A stretch of DNA of 62,558 bases, taken from assembly GCA_964461835.1 (NCBI GenBank), contig CAYWVO010000019.1:1-62558 (forward strand). The letters run 5' to 3'. The notes below the pieces were generated by a model, which saw only the letters and a program-made list of their open reading frames with translations, was not told where the DNA came from and made no database searches. How positions within the stretch are numbered: the stretch's first letter is position 1; each line of letters begins with the position of its first letter. Both the position numbers and the translations under genes were made by a program. This document shows, one piece after another, positions 8,524-17,787 of the stretch. The stretch comes from CAYWVO01 sp964461835 (GTDB lineage: Bacteria > Zixibacteria > MSB-5A5 > WJJR01 > JAJRUJ01).

Positions 8524-8556
8524 TTCGTAAGTCTATCTAGTAATGCGGCTTACGAA
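8524..8556. promoter_or_regulatory. Candidate MarR operator upstream of the MarR-GNAT gene
   Basis: Perfect 8 bp inverted repeat TTCGTAAG (8524-8531) and CTTACGAA (8549-8556) with a 17 bp spacer, ending 26 bp before the start codon. The position suggests autoregulation by the downstream MarR fusion protein. Confidence 0.55.
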
Positions 8557-8582
8557 GAAGAACCACATCGAGGGTCCTTGGC

Positions 8583-9542
8583 ATGGATATCATTGGGCAA
8601 TTGGGACCGTTGGCGTTCGCCAGCCGCCTGCGACGTCTGAGTGAACGGTTGATGCGAGACGCGTCGCGCGTCTATAAGTCACAACAAATCAATATGGAAG
8701 CACGATGGTTTCCGATTATGTATTTGCTTCGGCAGGAAGGCGCCATGGGGATCACCGAAATTGCCCGAGCGCTGCAAGTTACCCATCCAGCGGTCAACCA
8801 GTTGGCTGCGGGAATGCTGGAGGAGGGTCTGCTGGTTGAATCAAAGGACCCGACCGATGAGCGCCGACGGATTCTGGCCTTGAGCCGCAAAGCACAAAAC
8901 GCGCTGGCGGGTGTGGAACCGATCTGGGAGGCAATCGAAGAGGCCACCCGGGAAGTAATCGATCTCTCCGGGGATGACCTTTTGGGTTCGTTGAAAAAAT
9001 TTGAGACTGCTCTTGATGAAAGAGAAATGTACGATCGTGTACTTGACCGGTTACACGAGCGCGACCTCTCACCCGTTGAAATTATCGAATACGATCCGCG
9101 ATACCGGCAGGCGTTCCGCGATCTCAATGTGGAATGGCTGGAGAAATATTTCACCGTGGAACCAATCGACGCTACAGTCCTGGATAATCCGGACGAGACA
9201 GTGCTCAAGCCGGGTGGGCAAATTCTCTTTGCCAGGATCGGTGAGACCATTGTTGGTACTACGGCACTTTTAAAGAAAGACCCGGATACATTCGAGTTGG
9301 CCAAGATGGGGGTAACCGAACGGTGGCAAGGCTGGGGACTGGGACGCCGTCTGGCTGAAGCGGCAATCGAGTATGCCCGGCAACAAAATGCCCAGCGAAT
9401 TATTCTCTATACCGCCAAAAAATTGAAGCCGGCAATCGAGCTCTATCGGCAATTGGGATTTACCGAGGTTGAACTCGAAAAGCCGCCGGAGTATGAACGC
9501 TGTACATTCACCATGGAATTGGACCTCCGTAACTCATCCTGA
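8583..9542 (+). CDS. MarR-type HTH fused to a GNAT acetyltransferase
   Basis: 319 residues. Residues about 1-150 are a MarR winged helix (ITEIARALQVTHPAVNQLAAGMLEEGLL, wing DPTDERRRILALS). Residues about 165-315 are a GNAT domain with the acetyl-CoA loop LAKMGVTERWQGWGLGRRLAEAAIEYARQQ. Such fusions pair ligand or metal sensing with acetylation of a small molecule or protein. The gene stands alone between a terminator and the respiratory operon and is preceded by a perfect inverted repeat. The acetyl acceptor is unknown. Confidence 0.9.
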   Translation: MDIIGQLGPLAFASRLRRLSERLMRDASRVYKSQQINMEARWFPIMYLLRQEGAMGITEIARALQVTHPAVNQLAAGMLEEGLLVESKDPTDERRRILALSRKAQNALAGVEPIWEAIEEATREVIDLSGDDLLGSLKKFETALDEREMYDRVLDRLHERDLSPVEIIEYDPRYRQAFRDLNVEWLEKYFTVEPIDATVLDNPDETVLKPGGQILFARIGETIVGTTALLKKDPDTFELAKMGVTERWQGWGLGRRLAEAAIEYARQQNAQRIILYTAKKLKPAIELYRQLGFTEVELEKPPEYERCTFTMELDLRNSS

Positions 9543-9845
9543 CCATATTTGCCGCGCTGCTGCCAATACCCCTGTGCCCCACTCCGTAAATACCGTCAAA
9601 TAAGACAATATTTGACCGCTTAACGCGATGTTTGCGGAGTTGCCACTGTAATATTGATAAGAGTTCCAACAGGTTATGACACAGACAGGACAGGCTAATC
9701 TACCCGCGATTTCCCGGATTCTGCTTGACCGGGCTGTCGGGAGCACGTACGATATGCCGCTACGGAAGGATTGGCAGACCGTCACGCCAACCAGCGTGCT
9801 CTGACTGCCTGAATTCGGGGTTCTTCCTGGACGCAAGGCGCAGGG
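9543..9845. other. Intergenic region before the respiratory operon
   Basis: 303 bp with no convincing gene. A 42-codon frame (9676-9804) has only a weak AGG ribosome site and no recognisable sequence. The promoter of the long operon that starts at 9846 should lie here, but no pair of -35/-10 boxes with good spacing stands out. Confidence 0.4.
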
Positions 9846-10502
9846 ATGTCAATGGGCCGGTTCACGTTCCCCAAATGGATCAATAAGCTAGTGTTGGTTT
9901 TCCCGGCTTTTGCGGTGCTGGGGGGCTTATACGTGTTGGTGTTGGTTGTCCTGGGCGCGTCACCGGAAACTACGGCGGTTGGTTATGCCCCCGAACAGCC
10001 GGTGAAATACAGCCATGCGTTGCACGCGGGAAAACTCGGGCTCGATTGTCGCTATTGCCACACGACCGTGCATGACGCGGCGCACGCCGCGATCCCGCCG
10101 ACCCAAACCTGCATGAACTGCCACGCCACGATCCGTAAAGACAGCAAAAAACTCACGCTGGTGCGGGAGAGTCATGCCACCGGACAACCTATCGAATGGG
10201 TCAAAGTCCACGATCTGGCCGATTTCGCCTATTTTAACCATAGTGCACATGTGAACCGGGGTATCGGCTGCGTGTCTTGCCACGACCGGGTGGACAAAAT
10301 GGAAGTTGTTTACCAGGCACATCCCCTTAATATGGGCTGGTGTCTGGATTGCCATCGTAATCCCGAAGAACACCTGCGGCCACTGGATAAAATCACCGAA
10401 ATGGATTGGGAGGCACCGGAAGGTCAACAGGCGTTTGGCGCGCGATTCCGTGAGACACATAACATTAATCCGTCCACTGACTGTTCGACGTGTCATCGAT
10501 AA
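9846..10502 (+). CDS. actA: Alternative complex III subunit ActA, pentaheme cytochrome c
   Basis: 218 residues with one N-terminal membrane helix (about 14-36) and five CXXCH motifs (CRYCH, CMNCH, CVSCH, CLDCH, CSTCH), the count expected for ActA. In alternative complex III this subunit is membrane-anchored, faces the periplasm and carries electrons from ActB towards the cytochrome c side. It is the first gene of a complete act set, and two bases separate its stop from the chosen actB start. Confidence 0.95.
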   Translation: MSMGRFTFPKWINKLVLVFPAFAVLGGLYVLVLVVLGASPETTAVGYAPEQPVKYSHALHAGKLGLDCRYCHTTVHDAAHAAIPPTQTCMNCHATIRKDSKKLTLVRESHATGQPIEWVKVHDLADFAYFNHSAHVNRGIGCVSCHDRVDKMEVVYQAHPLNMGWCLDCHRNPEEHLRPLDKITEMDWEAPEGQQAFGARFRETHNINPSTDCSTCHR

Positions 10503-10504
10503 TT

Positions 10505-13500
10505 ATGAGCGAACCGCAAAAACAATACTGGCGCAGCCTGGAAGAACTCAGCGATACTCCGGAATTTCGGAAGTTTGTGGAGGCGGAGTTTCCCGGTCTC
10601 AAAGAGCAGTGGTCTAATCCGGTCACCCGGCGGAGATTTCTTAAGGTGATGGGTGCGTCGTTCGCGCTCGCCGGTCTGGCCGGCTGTACCTGGCCGGAAG
10701 AGACCATTGTGCCGTTTTCCTCGCGCCCGGAAGGTTACACGCCGGGGAAAACGAAGCAATTTGCTACTGCGATGGAGATTGCCGGAGCGGCGCAGGGTTT
10801 GCTGGTCACCAGCTTTGACGGCCGGCCGATCAAGGTCGAGGGCAACCCGCAACACCCAATTAACCAGGGCGCGACCGATGTGTTTGCGCGGGCCAGTATC
10901 CTCGGCTTGTATGATCCCGACCGCAGCCACCGAGTAATTCGCCGGGAAGGCGTGCAGGAGCTTAAGCAGTCCTGGAACGATTTCCTGAACTTTGCCCGGC
11001 CGTTAATGGATAGGAAAATCCAGAACGGCGGGGCCGATGTCTTCATTATTGCGGAACAATCCTCCTCCCCTACGTTTCACCGCCTGAGACATAAGTTCCT
11101 GGAGACGCTCCCCAATGCGCGCTGGTATGTCCATGAGCCGCTGTCGCGGAATAACGAAAGGGAAGGAACTCGTCTGGTGTTTGGTGAGGCGTATCGTCCC
11201 CAATACGCAATAGATAAAGCGAAACTCATCCTCTGTTTTGACGACGACCTACTCTATAGTCATCCGGCGTGGGTAAAGCACGCTCGTGATTTTGCGTCTG
11301 GACGCACTGCCGAGGACGGCAGCATGAATCGCCTCTATGCGGTAGAGAGTGTGTTGTCAATTACCGGATCGATGGCCGACAAGCGGTGGGCGATTCGATC
11401 GCGTGAAATTCCGGCAGTCATCGCCGCACTCGGCCAAGAAATATTAAAAACATCTGATACTGGCAGTGCCACTCAAGACCGGTGGAAACCATTGATGCTC
11501 GAACAACTGGCCGGTAAAGCGGATCCAGCCGTGCCCGTCGCGGAAATTGCCGCCGAATTGACCGGACATCCAGGAGAGACGCTAATAACTGTGGGGCCCG
11601 GTCAGCCGGCAGTCGTACATGACCTGGTACACACAATCAACCATGCCCTGGACAATAACGGGAAAACGGTAAATTATATTGCTGAGCAGGCTGTCGATTT
11701 CGGGACATCTGACAATGATCTCACTGCCTTCGCCGCTGATTTTCAGTCACTGCCGAATAAGAGTGAGAGTGTCGTGGTCATTCTGGGGGCAAACCCGACT
11801 TATTCGGCGCCACGCACAATCGATTTTGCGGGGCTACTTGGTGAAACGGGCACCAGTATACACCTTTCGCTCTATGATGATGAAACCTCCATGTTATGTG
11901 ACTGGCATCTCCCGCAGGCGCACTACCTGGAGAGCTGGGGCGATGCCCGTGCCCGGGACGGCACCCTGAGCCTCGTGCAGCCGTTAATCGCACCGTTGTA
12001 TGGCGGCAAGACTTCGGCTGAATTACTGGCACACCTGCTGGGCGAACCGACGCCGGGTGGCCACGATATTGTCCGCGATACCATGCGGGAGATATTCGGC
12101 GGGAATAACTTTGAGACACAATGGCGGAAGGCATTGCATGACGGCGTGGTCGAGGGGGCCACACTTGCGACCGAACCGGTTGATTTACAGCCCGCTGCCG
12201 CCCCGGAGAGGTTGCAGCGAATGCTCGAGGAAGCAACCGGTACGTCCGATTCGCTAGAGCTGGTGTTGATTGCGGATGGATCGGTCTACGACGGCCGCTT
12301 TGCCAACAACGGCTGGTTGCAGGAGTTACCCGATGCGGTGTCGAAACTCACCTGGGACAATGCCGCGATCCTTTCGCTGGCCACGGCGAATGATTTAGGT
12401 GTGAAAACCGGCGACGTTGTATCGCTGACCGTCGCAGGTAAAACGATCGACGCGCCGGTGTATATTCAACCCGGGCAGGCAGACGGTTCAATCGCGCTGT
12501 CCCTGGGATACGGGCGAACCCGGGCGGGAACCGTGGCTACGGGAGTTGGGGTGAACGCGTATACCCTGCAAACCAGTCCGGGACCTCAGTACTACCCAGT
12601 CAAAATCACCAGGACCGGTAGGACCCATACGCTGGTCAGCACTCAGGACCATCACGCGATTGATACGCGTGGGATGCAAGAACGTGAATCGCGGATACAT
12701 GAGTTGATCCGGGAGGCGGAACTCAGCGAATTTAAAGAGAATCCGCACTTTGCCAGCGCACACGAACATCACCCACCGCTGAAATCGTTGTGGGACGAGC
12801 ACGAATACACCGGTCATCGCTGGGCGATGGCGATTGATCTCTCGGTGTGTACCGGGTGCAACGCGTGTGTGCTGGCTTGTCAGTCGGAAAACAACACCCC
12901 GGTAGTCGGCAAAGAGAATGTCGCCGAAGGACGCGAAATGCACTGGATTCGGATTGATCGATATTTTTCCGGTCCGCCGGAGGAGCCAAAGGTCTCGTTC
13001 CAGCCCGTGACGTGCCACCATTGCGAAAATGCGCCGTGCGAGCAAGTGTGCCCGGTCGGCGCCACAGTCCATGATGACGAGGGACTCAATGTCATGGTCT
13101 ATAACCGCTGCGTGGGTACGCGCTATTGCTCGAACAACTGCCCGTACAAAGTACGGCGGTTTAATTTCTTCGAATATCATAAGAACCTGTCAGTTACCGA
13201 AAAAATGATGTACAATCCAGACGTCACCGTGCGTGGTCGTGGCGTGATGGAAAAATGTACCTTTTGTATCCAGCGCATTAATGCCGTTAAAATCGAGGCG
13301 CAAAATAAGCGGCAGCCGATTGAAGACGGGCAGATTGTTCCGGCGTGCGCGCAAGCCTGTCCCACCAAGGCCATTGTCTTCGGCGATTTAAGCGACCCGG
13401 ACAGCCGAGTCAGCCAGGCCCATCAAGACCCTCGCTCGTACGCGATTCTAAAAGAGCTGAATGTCAAGCCCCGCACCAAGTATCTGGCGCGGTTGCGCAA

Positions 13501-13540
13501 CAGTGGCGAGACGACTCAAACGTCTGACGATCATGGGTAA
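10505..13540 (+). CDS. actB: Alternative complex III subunit ActB, fused molybdopterin-like and iron-sulfur protein
   Basis: 1011 residues. A Tat-type signal TRRRFLKVMG with lipobox-like LAGC (about residues 42-62) leads into a long molybdopterin-oxidoreductase-like domain that in this family has lost its cofactor. From about residue 775 a ferredoxin-like domain carries four cysteine clusters (CTGCNACVLAC; CHHCENAPCEQVCP; CVGTRYCSNNCP; CTFC with CAQACP), typical of ActB with its 3Fe-4S and 4Fe-4S centres. ATG 10505 is preferred; GTG 10490 would overlap actA. No clear ribosome site is visible, so coupling with actA is likely. Confidence 0.95.
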   Translation: MSEPQKQYWRSLEELSDTPEFRKFVEAEFPGLKEQWSNPVTRRRFLKVMGASFALAGLAGCTWPEETIVPFSSRPEGYTPGKTKQFATAMEIAGAAQGLLVTSFDGRPIKVEGNPQHPINQGATDVFARASILGLYDPDRSHRVIRREGVQELKQSWNDFLNFARPLMDRKIQNGGADVFIIAEQSSSPTFHRLRHKFLETLPNARWYVHEPLSRNNEREGTRLVFGEAYRPQYAIDKAKLILCFDDDLLYSHPAWVKHARDFASGRTAEDGSMNRLYAVESVLSITGSMADKRWAIRSREIPAVIAALGQEILKTSDTGSATQDRWKPLMLEQLAGKADPAVPVAEIAAELTGHPGETLITVGPGQPAVVHDLVHTINHALDNNGKTVNYIAEQAVDFGTSDNDLTAFAADFQSLPNKSESVVVILGANPTYSAPRTIDFAGLLGETGTSIHLSLYDDETSMLCDWHLPQAHYLESWGDARARDGTLSLVQPLIAPLYGGKTSAELLAHLLGEPTPGGHDIVRDTMREIFGGNNFETQWRKALHDGVVEGATLATEPVDLQPAAAPERLQRMLEEATGTSDSLELVLIADGSVYDGRFANNGWLQELPDAVSKLTWDNAAILSLATANDLGVKTGDVVSLTVAGKTIDAPVYIQPGQADGSIALSLGYGRTRAGTVATGVGVNAYTLQTSPGPQYYPVKITRTGRTHTLVSTQDHHAIDTRGMQERESRIHELIREAELSEFKENPHFASAHEHHPPLKSLWDEHEYTGHRWAMAIDLSVCTGCNACVLACQSENNTPVVGKENVAEGREMHWIRIDRYFSGPPEEPKVSFQPVTCHHCENAPCEQVCPVGATVHDDEGLNVMVYNRCVGTRYCSNNCPYKVRRFNFFEYHKNLSVTEKMMYNPDVTVRGRGVMEKCTFCIQRINAVKIEAQNKRQPIEDGQIVPACAQACPTKAIVFGDLSDPDSRVSQAHQDPRSYAILKELNVKPRTKYLARLRNSGETTQTSDDHG

Positions 13541-13543
13541 TCA

Positions 13544-15007
13544 ATGAGCACCGCAGTTGCCGACAATACGATCGACGATCCGCGTCAACGACCTCTGTTG
13601 ATCCTCGGTGATAACAACTTTACCACGATCACCGACAAGGTCGCCGGTATTGTTGAAAAACCCAAGCCGCCCAAGGCATGGTACGTTGCCTTTGGCATCT
13701 CCGCACTGCTGGCGGGTATCCTGTTTGTGCTGATCGGTTTTCTGGTACTGGAAGGCATCGGCATCTGGGGCGTAAATATCCCGGTCGGCTGGGGATTTGC
13801 CATCGTTAATTTTGTTTTCTGGGTCGGCATCGGCCACGCGGGCACGTTGATTTCGGCAATTTTGTTCTTGTTCCGGCAGAAATGGCGGACCAGCATCAAC
13901 CGGTTTGCTGAAGCGATGACCATATTTGCGGTGATGTGTGCGGGTCTGTTCCCGGCAATTCACATCGGCCGGGTCTGGTTTGCCTGGTGGCTTTTCCCGA
14001 TTCCCAACCAGCAATGGGTGTGGCCGAATTTCCGCAGCCCGTTGGTCTGGGATGTCTTCGCGGTTTCGTCTTACATGCTGGTGTCGTTGATGTTCTGGTT
14101 CATGGGGATGATCCCTGATCTGGCCACGTTACGGGACCGGGCGACCTCGAAGATTCGGTCTTTTCTCTATGGCCTGTTTAGCCTGGGGTGGCGCGGCTCC
14201 AACCGGCAGTGGCATCGCTATGAACGCGCGTATTTGTTCCTCGCCGCCCTGGCAACCCCACTGGTCTTGAGCGTACATTCGGTGGTCAGTTTCGATTTCG
14301 CGATTTCGCAACTGCCGGGTTGGCATACGACGATTTTTCCACCCTATTTCGTGGCGGGGGCGATTTTCTCCGGGTTTGCCATGGTGGCGATGTTGCTCAT
14401 TCCCTGCCGGCAATGGTTCGGTTTGAAAAATATTGTCTCGCTGCACCACCTTGATAATATGGCTAAAATCATGCTGGTCACCGGGTCGATGGTCGGCTAT
14501 GCGTACGTGATCGAGTTTTTCATGGCCTGGTATTCCGGGAACCAGTACGAAATGTTCACGTTCGTCAATCGGGCGCTGGGACCGTATGCCGGAGCCTTTT
14601 GGGTCATGGTCACCTGTAACGTTTTGGCCCCGCAGTTATTCTGGTTTAAAAAGTTTCGTACCCAGGTGCTGTTGTTATTTTTGGTCACGGTCCTGATTAA
14701 CATCGGCATGTGGTTTGAGCGGTATGTCATTGTGATTACCTCGCTCTCCCGAGATTTCCTGCCCTCCAGTTGGGGTTTCTACATGCCTACCTGGGTGGAT
14801 ATTATGATGCTGGCAGGCAGCTTCGGCTTATTCTTTACGCTGTTTTTGTTGTTTGTACGCTTTTTGCCAATGGTAGCGATGGCTGAAGTCAAGAGCGTGA
14901 TGCCACAGGCGCATCTTGACGCCGGTATCCATAAAGGATTCGGTGATTACTGGGGTGACATGCCGGAAATTCATCAGGAAGACATCAAACGGATTCGGGA
15001 GGCGTGA
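13544..15007 (+). CDS. actC: Alternative complex III subunit ActC, NrfD/PsrC-type membrane protein
   Basis: 487 residues with about ten membrane helices of the NrfD family. ActC holds the quinol-binding site facing ActB. The sequence VWPNFRSPLVWDVFAVSSYMLVSLMFW is typical of the family. It starts three bases after the actB stop, and its TGA overlaps the actD start (TGATG), consistent with one polycistronic message. Confidence 0.95.
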   Translation: MSTAVADNTIDDPRQRPLLILGDNNFTTITDKVAGIVEKPKPPKAWYVAFGISALLAGILFVLIGFLVLEGIGIWGVNIPVGWGFAIVNFVFWVGIGHAGTLISAILFLFRQKWRTSINRFAEAMTIFAVMCAGLFPAIHIGRVWFAWWLFPIPNQQWVWPNFRSPLVWDVFAVSSYMLVSLMFWFMGMIPDLATLRDRATSKIRSFLYGLFSLGWRGSNRQWHRYERAYLFLAALATPLVLSVHSVVSFDFAISQLPGWHTTIFPPYFVAGAIFSGFAMVAMLLIPCRQWFGLKNIVSLHHLDNMAKIMLVTGSMVGYAYVIEFFMAWYSGNQYEMFTFVNRALGPYAGAFWVMVTCNVLAPQLFWFKKFRTQVLLLFLVTVLINIGMWFERYVIVITSLSRDFLPSSWGFYMPTWVDIMMLAGSFGLFFTLFLLFVRFLPMVAMAEVKSVMPQAHLDAGIHKGFGDYWGDMPEIHQEDIKRIREA

Positions 15008-15555
15008 TGAGCGATACTACGCAAGATCGACAGCTTTACGGCCTGATCGCCGAATTCGCTACGGTGAACGATATTATTCTCGCGGCCGAGAAAGTCCGCG
15101 ACGCCGGCTACAAATATTGGGATGCGCACACGCCGTTCCCGGTGCATGGTCTCAGTGATGCGATGGGAGTCCGACCAACGGTGTTACCCTATTTTGTACT
15201 CGGCGGAGGACTGACGGGCGCGGCGACTGGTCTATTGATGCAGTGGTGGATGAACGCGGTCGATTATCCGCTGGTCATCTCCGGGAAGCCACTGTTCGGT
15301 CTCCCCGCGGCAATACCGGTTGCCTTCGAGTTGACGATTTTGCTGGCAGCCATCGGCGCGTTTGTGGGGATGCTCGTGTTGAACGGCCTGCCCACCTGGT
15401 CACATCCACTGTTGAACAACGAGCGGTTTCGCCGGGTGACGACGGACAAATTTTTTATCAGCATTGAGGCCGACGATCCCAAGTTTGATCAAGAGCAGAC
15501 CACCTCGTTTTTGACGTCCCTGGGCGCCGAGGCGGTCGAGGAGGTTGAAGAATAG
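15007..15555 (+). CDS. actD: Alternative complex III subunit ActD (DUF3341)
   Basis: 182 residues. It opens with LYGLIAEFATVNDIILAAEKVRDAGYKYWDAHTPFPVHGL, the hallmark of DUF3341, followed by two membrane helices (about 57-80 and 97-122). ActD is a peripheral/membrane subunit packed against ActC. ATG 15007 overlaps the actC stop; GTG 15004 is a one-codon alternative. Confidence 0.95.
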   Translation: MSDTTQDRQLYGLIAEFATVNDIILAAEKVRDAGYKYWDAHTPFPVHGLSDAMGVRPTVLPYFVLGGGLTGAATGLLMQWWMNAVDYPLVISGKPLFGLPAAIPVAFELTILLAAIGAFVGMLVLNGLPTWSHPLLNNERFRRVTTDKFFISIEADDPKFDQEQTTSFLTSLGAEAVEEVEE

Positions 15556-15557
15556 CC

Positions 15558-16268
15558 ATGTCGCTGAAGGATCAATTGCGCGATCACGATACGATCCGGA
15601 ACGTCAAACGATTCAGTAAAGAGAAACTGCCGCGCTGGGTTGTCCCGGCAATAATCACCCTGGCGGTAATTTCGTGGATCCCGCTGGTCTTGATTGCGCG
15701 GGAGCGGGTGGCTACGGGCCCTACGACCAAAGTGCAGATCTTTGTCGACATGGATAACCAACCGAGGTTTCAGCCACAGATGACGAATCCACTGTATGAA
15801 GATCAACGTGCCATGCGTAAACACGTCGCCGGCACTGTAGCTCGTGGTGAATTGCAACGGGACGAGCTGCTTTACCGTGGAGAAGTCGACGGCAAGTCCG
15901 CCACGGCATTCCCTTTCGAACTCACCGATGAAATCATGCAACGAGGTCAATCGCAGTACAACATTTTTTGCGCACCTTGTCACGGATTGAGTGGGTACGG
16001 GGACGGCATGATTGCCCAGCGCGCGGAGGAATTACAGGAAGGTAGTTGGATACCGCCGCTGTCGTTCCATTCCCAAACAGTGCGCGACCGCACCAATGGG
16101 AGTCTCTTTAATACCATCACCAATGGTATTCGGACCATGCCGGCGTATGGATCACAAATCCCGGTGCGTGACCGCTGGGCAATCGTGGCCTACATTCGCG
16201 CGTTGCAACGCAGTCAACATGCGACACCGGATGATGTGCCGCCTGAACATCAATCAAAACTGCGGTAA
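15558..16268 (+). CDS. actE: Alternative complex III subunit ActE, monoheme cytochrome c
   Basis: 236 residues with an N-terminal membrane anchor (about 27-46) and one cytochrome c domain. Its heme motif is CAPCH and a likely axial methionine lies in TMPAYGSQIP. ActE is the electron exit point of the complex towards an oxidase or soluble carrier. It begins two bases after actD. Confidence 0.93.
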   Translation: MSLKDQLRDHDTIRNVKRFSKEKLPRWVVPAIITLAVISWIPLVLIARERVATGPTTKVQIFVDMDNQPRFQPQMTNPLYEDQRAMRKHVAGTVARGELQRDELLYRGEVDGKSATAFPFELTDEIMQRGQSQYNIFCAPCHGLSGYGDGMIAQRAEELQEGSWIPPLSFHSQTVRDRTNGSLFNTITNGIRTMPAYGSQIPVRDRWAIVAYIRALQRSQHATPDDVPPEHQSKLR

Positions 16269-16274
16269 AAAGCG

Positions 16275-17477
16275 ATGAAGGTAACCGATATTTCCAAAGA
16301 TAATCTGTACCTTGGCTCTCTGGCGGGCAGAATCTATCTGCCGGCGGCACTGGTGGGCGTGGTCGGAATTGCGGCCAGTTTGGCGTTGGGGCTGCAACCG
16401 GGTCAGCAGGAGTCATTTTTCAATTCGTATGTGGTGAGCTTCGCCTATTTCCTCAGCATCTGCCTGGGGGCGTTGTTTTTTGTGCTTTTGCAGCATTTGA
16501 CCGGCTCGGGCTGGAGCGTTACGATCCGGCGGATTGCCGAAGGCGTGTCCGCAACGCTGCCGCTGATGGCGGTATTGTTTGTTCCGATTCTTTTGGGGAT
16601 GCACGAGTTGTTTCCGTGGTCCCGCGCCGACGCTGTCGGTACGGATCACCTCTTGCAGCATAAATCGCCGTATTTGAACGTGCCGTTTTTTGTCGTTCGC
16701 TGGATCATCTATCTTGGGGTCTGGCTGCTGTGTGCCTGGTATTTTCGCCGGCAGTCACTGAAGCAGGATTCTACCGGCAACTATCAGACGACGATTACGA
16801 TGACACGCGTGAGCGCCCCGGCGATGGTCCTCTTTGCCTTGACAATCACGTTTGCCGCATTCGATCTGCTGATGTCCCGGGATCCGCACTGGTACAGTAC
16901 TATCTATGGGGTATACTATTTTAGTGGTGGAGCCCTGGGATTTTTCGCCCTGTTACCGCTGCTGGCGATATTTATGCAATCGCAGGAACGTATTCAACAC
17001 GCAGTGACTGCCGAACACTACCACGACATGGGCAAATTGATTTTCGCCTTCGTGGTCTTTTGGGCGTACATCGCGTTTTCCCAGTATATGTTAATTTGGT
17101 ATGCCAACATCCCGGAGGAAACCTCGTGGTTTCTTCGACGCCAAAGTTCGGCCTGGACCCCCGTGAGTCTGTTTTTGGTCATCGGGCATTTTATCTTGCC
17201 GTTTTTCCTTTTGATTTCCCGCAAGGTAAAGCGGCGCCGTTCGACTTTTGCGCTGGGCGCCCTGTGGATTCTGGCAGTGCACTATGTCGACATTTATTGG
17301 CTGGTGATGCCCGAAGTGACCACGGCAAGCATCGGATTTTCGCTGTTTCATGTCACCACCTTCGTGGGAATCGGCGGGCTCTTTGTGGCCGCATTCGCGT
17401 TCAGCCTCCGTCGCTGCGCCCTAATACCGGTCAAAGACCCGCGGTTGGATGAATCACTGGCATTTGAGAATGTCTAA
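16275..17477 (+). CDS. actF: Alternative complex III subunit ActF, second NrfD-like membrane protein
   Basis: 400 residues with about ten membrane helices, shorter than ActC and homologous to it in fold. Typical stretches are YSTIYGVYYFSGGALGFFALLPL and SSAWTPVSLFLVIGHFILPFFLLISR. In the known complexes ActF pairs with ActC but lacks the quinol site. Six bases separate it from actE. Confidence 0.93.
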   Translation: MKVTDISKDNLYLGSLAGRIYLPAALVGVVGIAASLALGLQPGQQESFFNSYVVSFAYFLSICLGALFFVLLQHLTGSGWSVTIRRIAEGVSATLPLMAVLFVPILLGMHELFPWSRADAVGTDHLLQHKSPYLNVPFFVVRWIIYLGVWLLCAWYFRRQSLKQDSTGNYQTTITMTRVSAPAMVLFALTITFAAFDLLMSRDPHWYSTIYGVYYFSGGALGFFALLPLLAIFMQSQERIQHAVTAEHYHDMGKLIFAFVVFWAYIAFSQYMLIWYANIPEETSWFLRRQSSAWTPVSLFLVIGHFILPFFLLISRKVKRRRSTFALGALWILAVHYVDIYWLVMPEVTTASIGFSLFHVTTFVGIGGLFVAAFAFSLRRCALIPVKDPRLDESLAFENV

Positions 17478-17486
17478 GGGGGCGAT

Positions 17487-17780
17487 ATGAGTTCTCCGGA
17501 TGATCCCAATATTCCCTGGACACTGTTTCTTCTGGCGATCAGCGTTGCTCTGATTTTCATTATTGTAGTCGGCCTCCAGGCCTGGTATTACGATTTTCAC
17601 CGCGACGAACTCGAACGCAAGCGAGGCGCCTCGCTTTCCACGACGGTCAAACAGCTCCGCGCGGAGCAGTTGGCGACCCTCAATGAATACCGCTGGATTG
17701 ACCGTAACAAAGAGACGATAGGAATCCCCATCGAACGGGCGATGGAACTGGTAGTTGAGGAACACACACGCGGAGAGTAA
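17487..17780 (+). CDS. Small single-helix membrane protein between actF and sco
   Basis: 97 residues with one membrane helix (about 10-30) followed by a charged segment (YYDFHRDELERKRG). A small protein at this position is common in act-cox operons and may be an accessory subunit comparable to ActG, but I cannot assign it by sequence. It starts nine bases after actF and ends seven bases before the SCO gene. Confidence 0.65.
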   Translation: MSSPDDPNIPWTLFLLAISVALIFIIVVGLQAWYYDFHRDELERKRGASLSTTVKQLRAEQLATLNEYRWIDRNKETIGIPIERAMELVVEEHTRGE

Positions 17781-17787
17781 GTGAATA

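Noticed and set aside
9676..9804. 42-codon frame before actA
   Set aside because: Weak ribosome site and no family features; listed only as part of the intergenic region.
10505..13540. ActB as an active molybdenum oxidoreductase
   Set aside because: Its place in a full act operon and its fusion to a four-cluster ferredoxin domain identify the ActB family, which has lost the cofactor.
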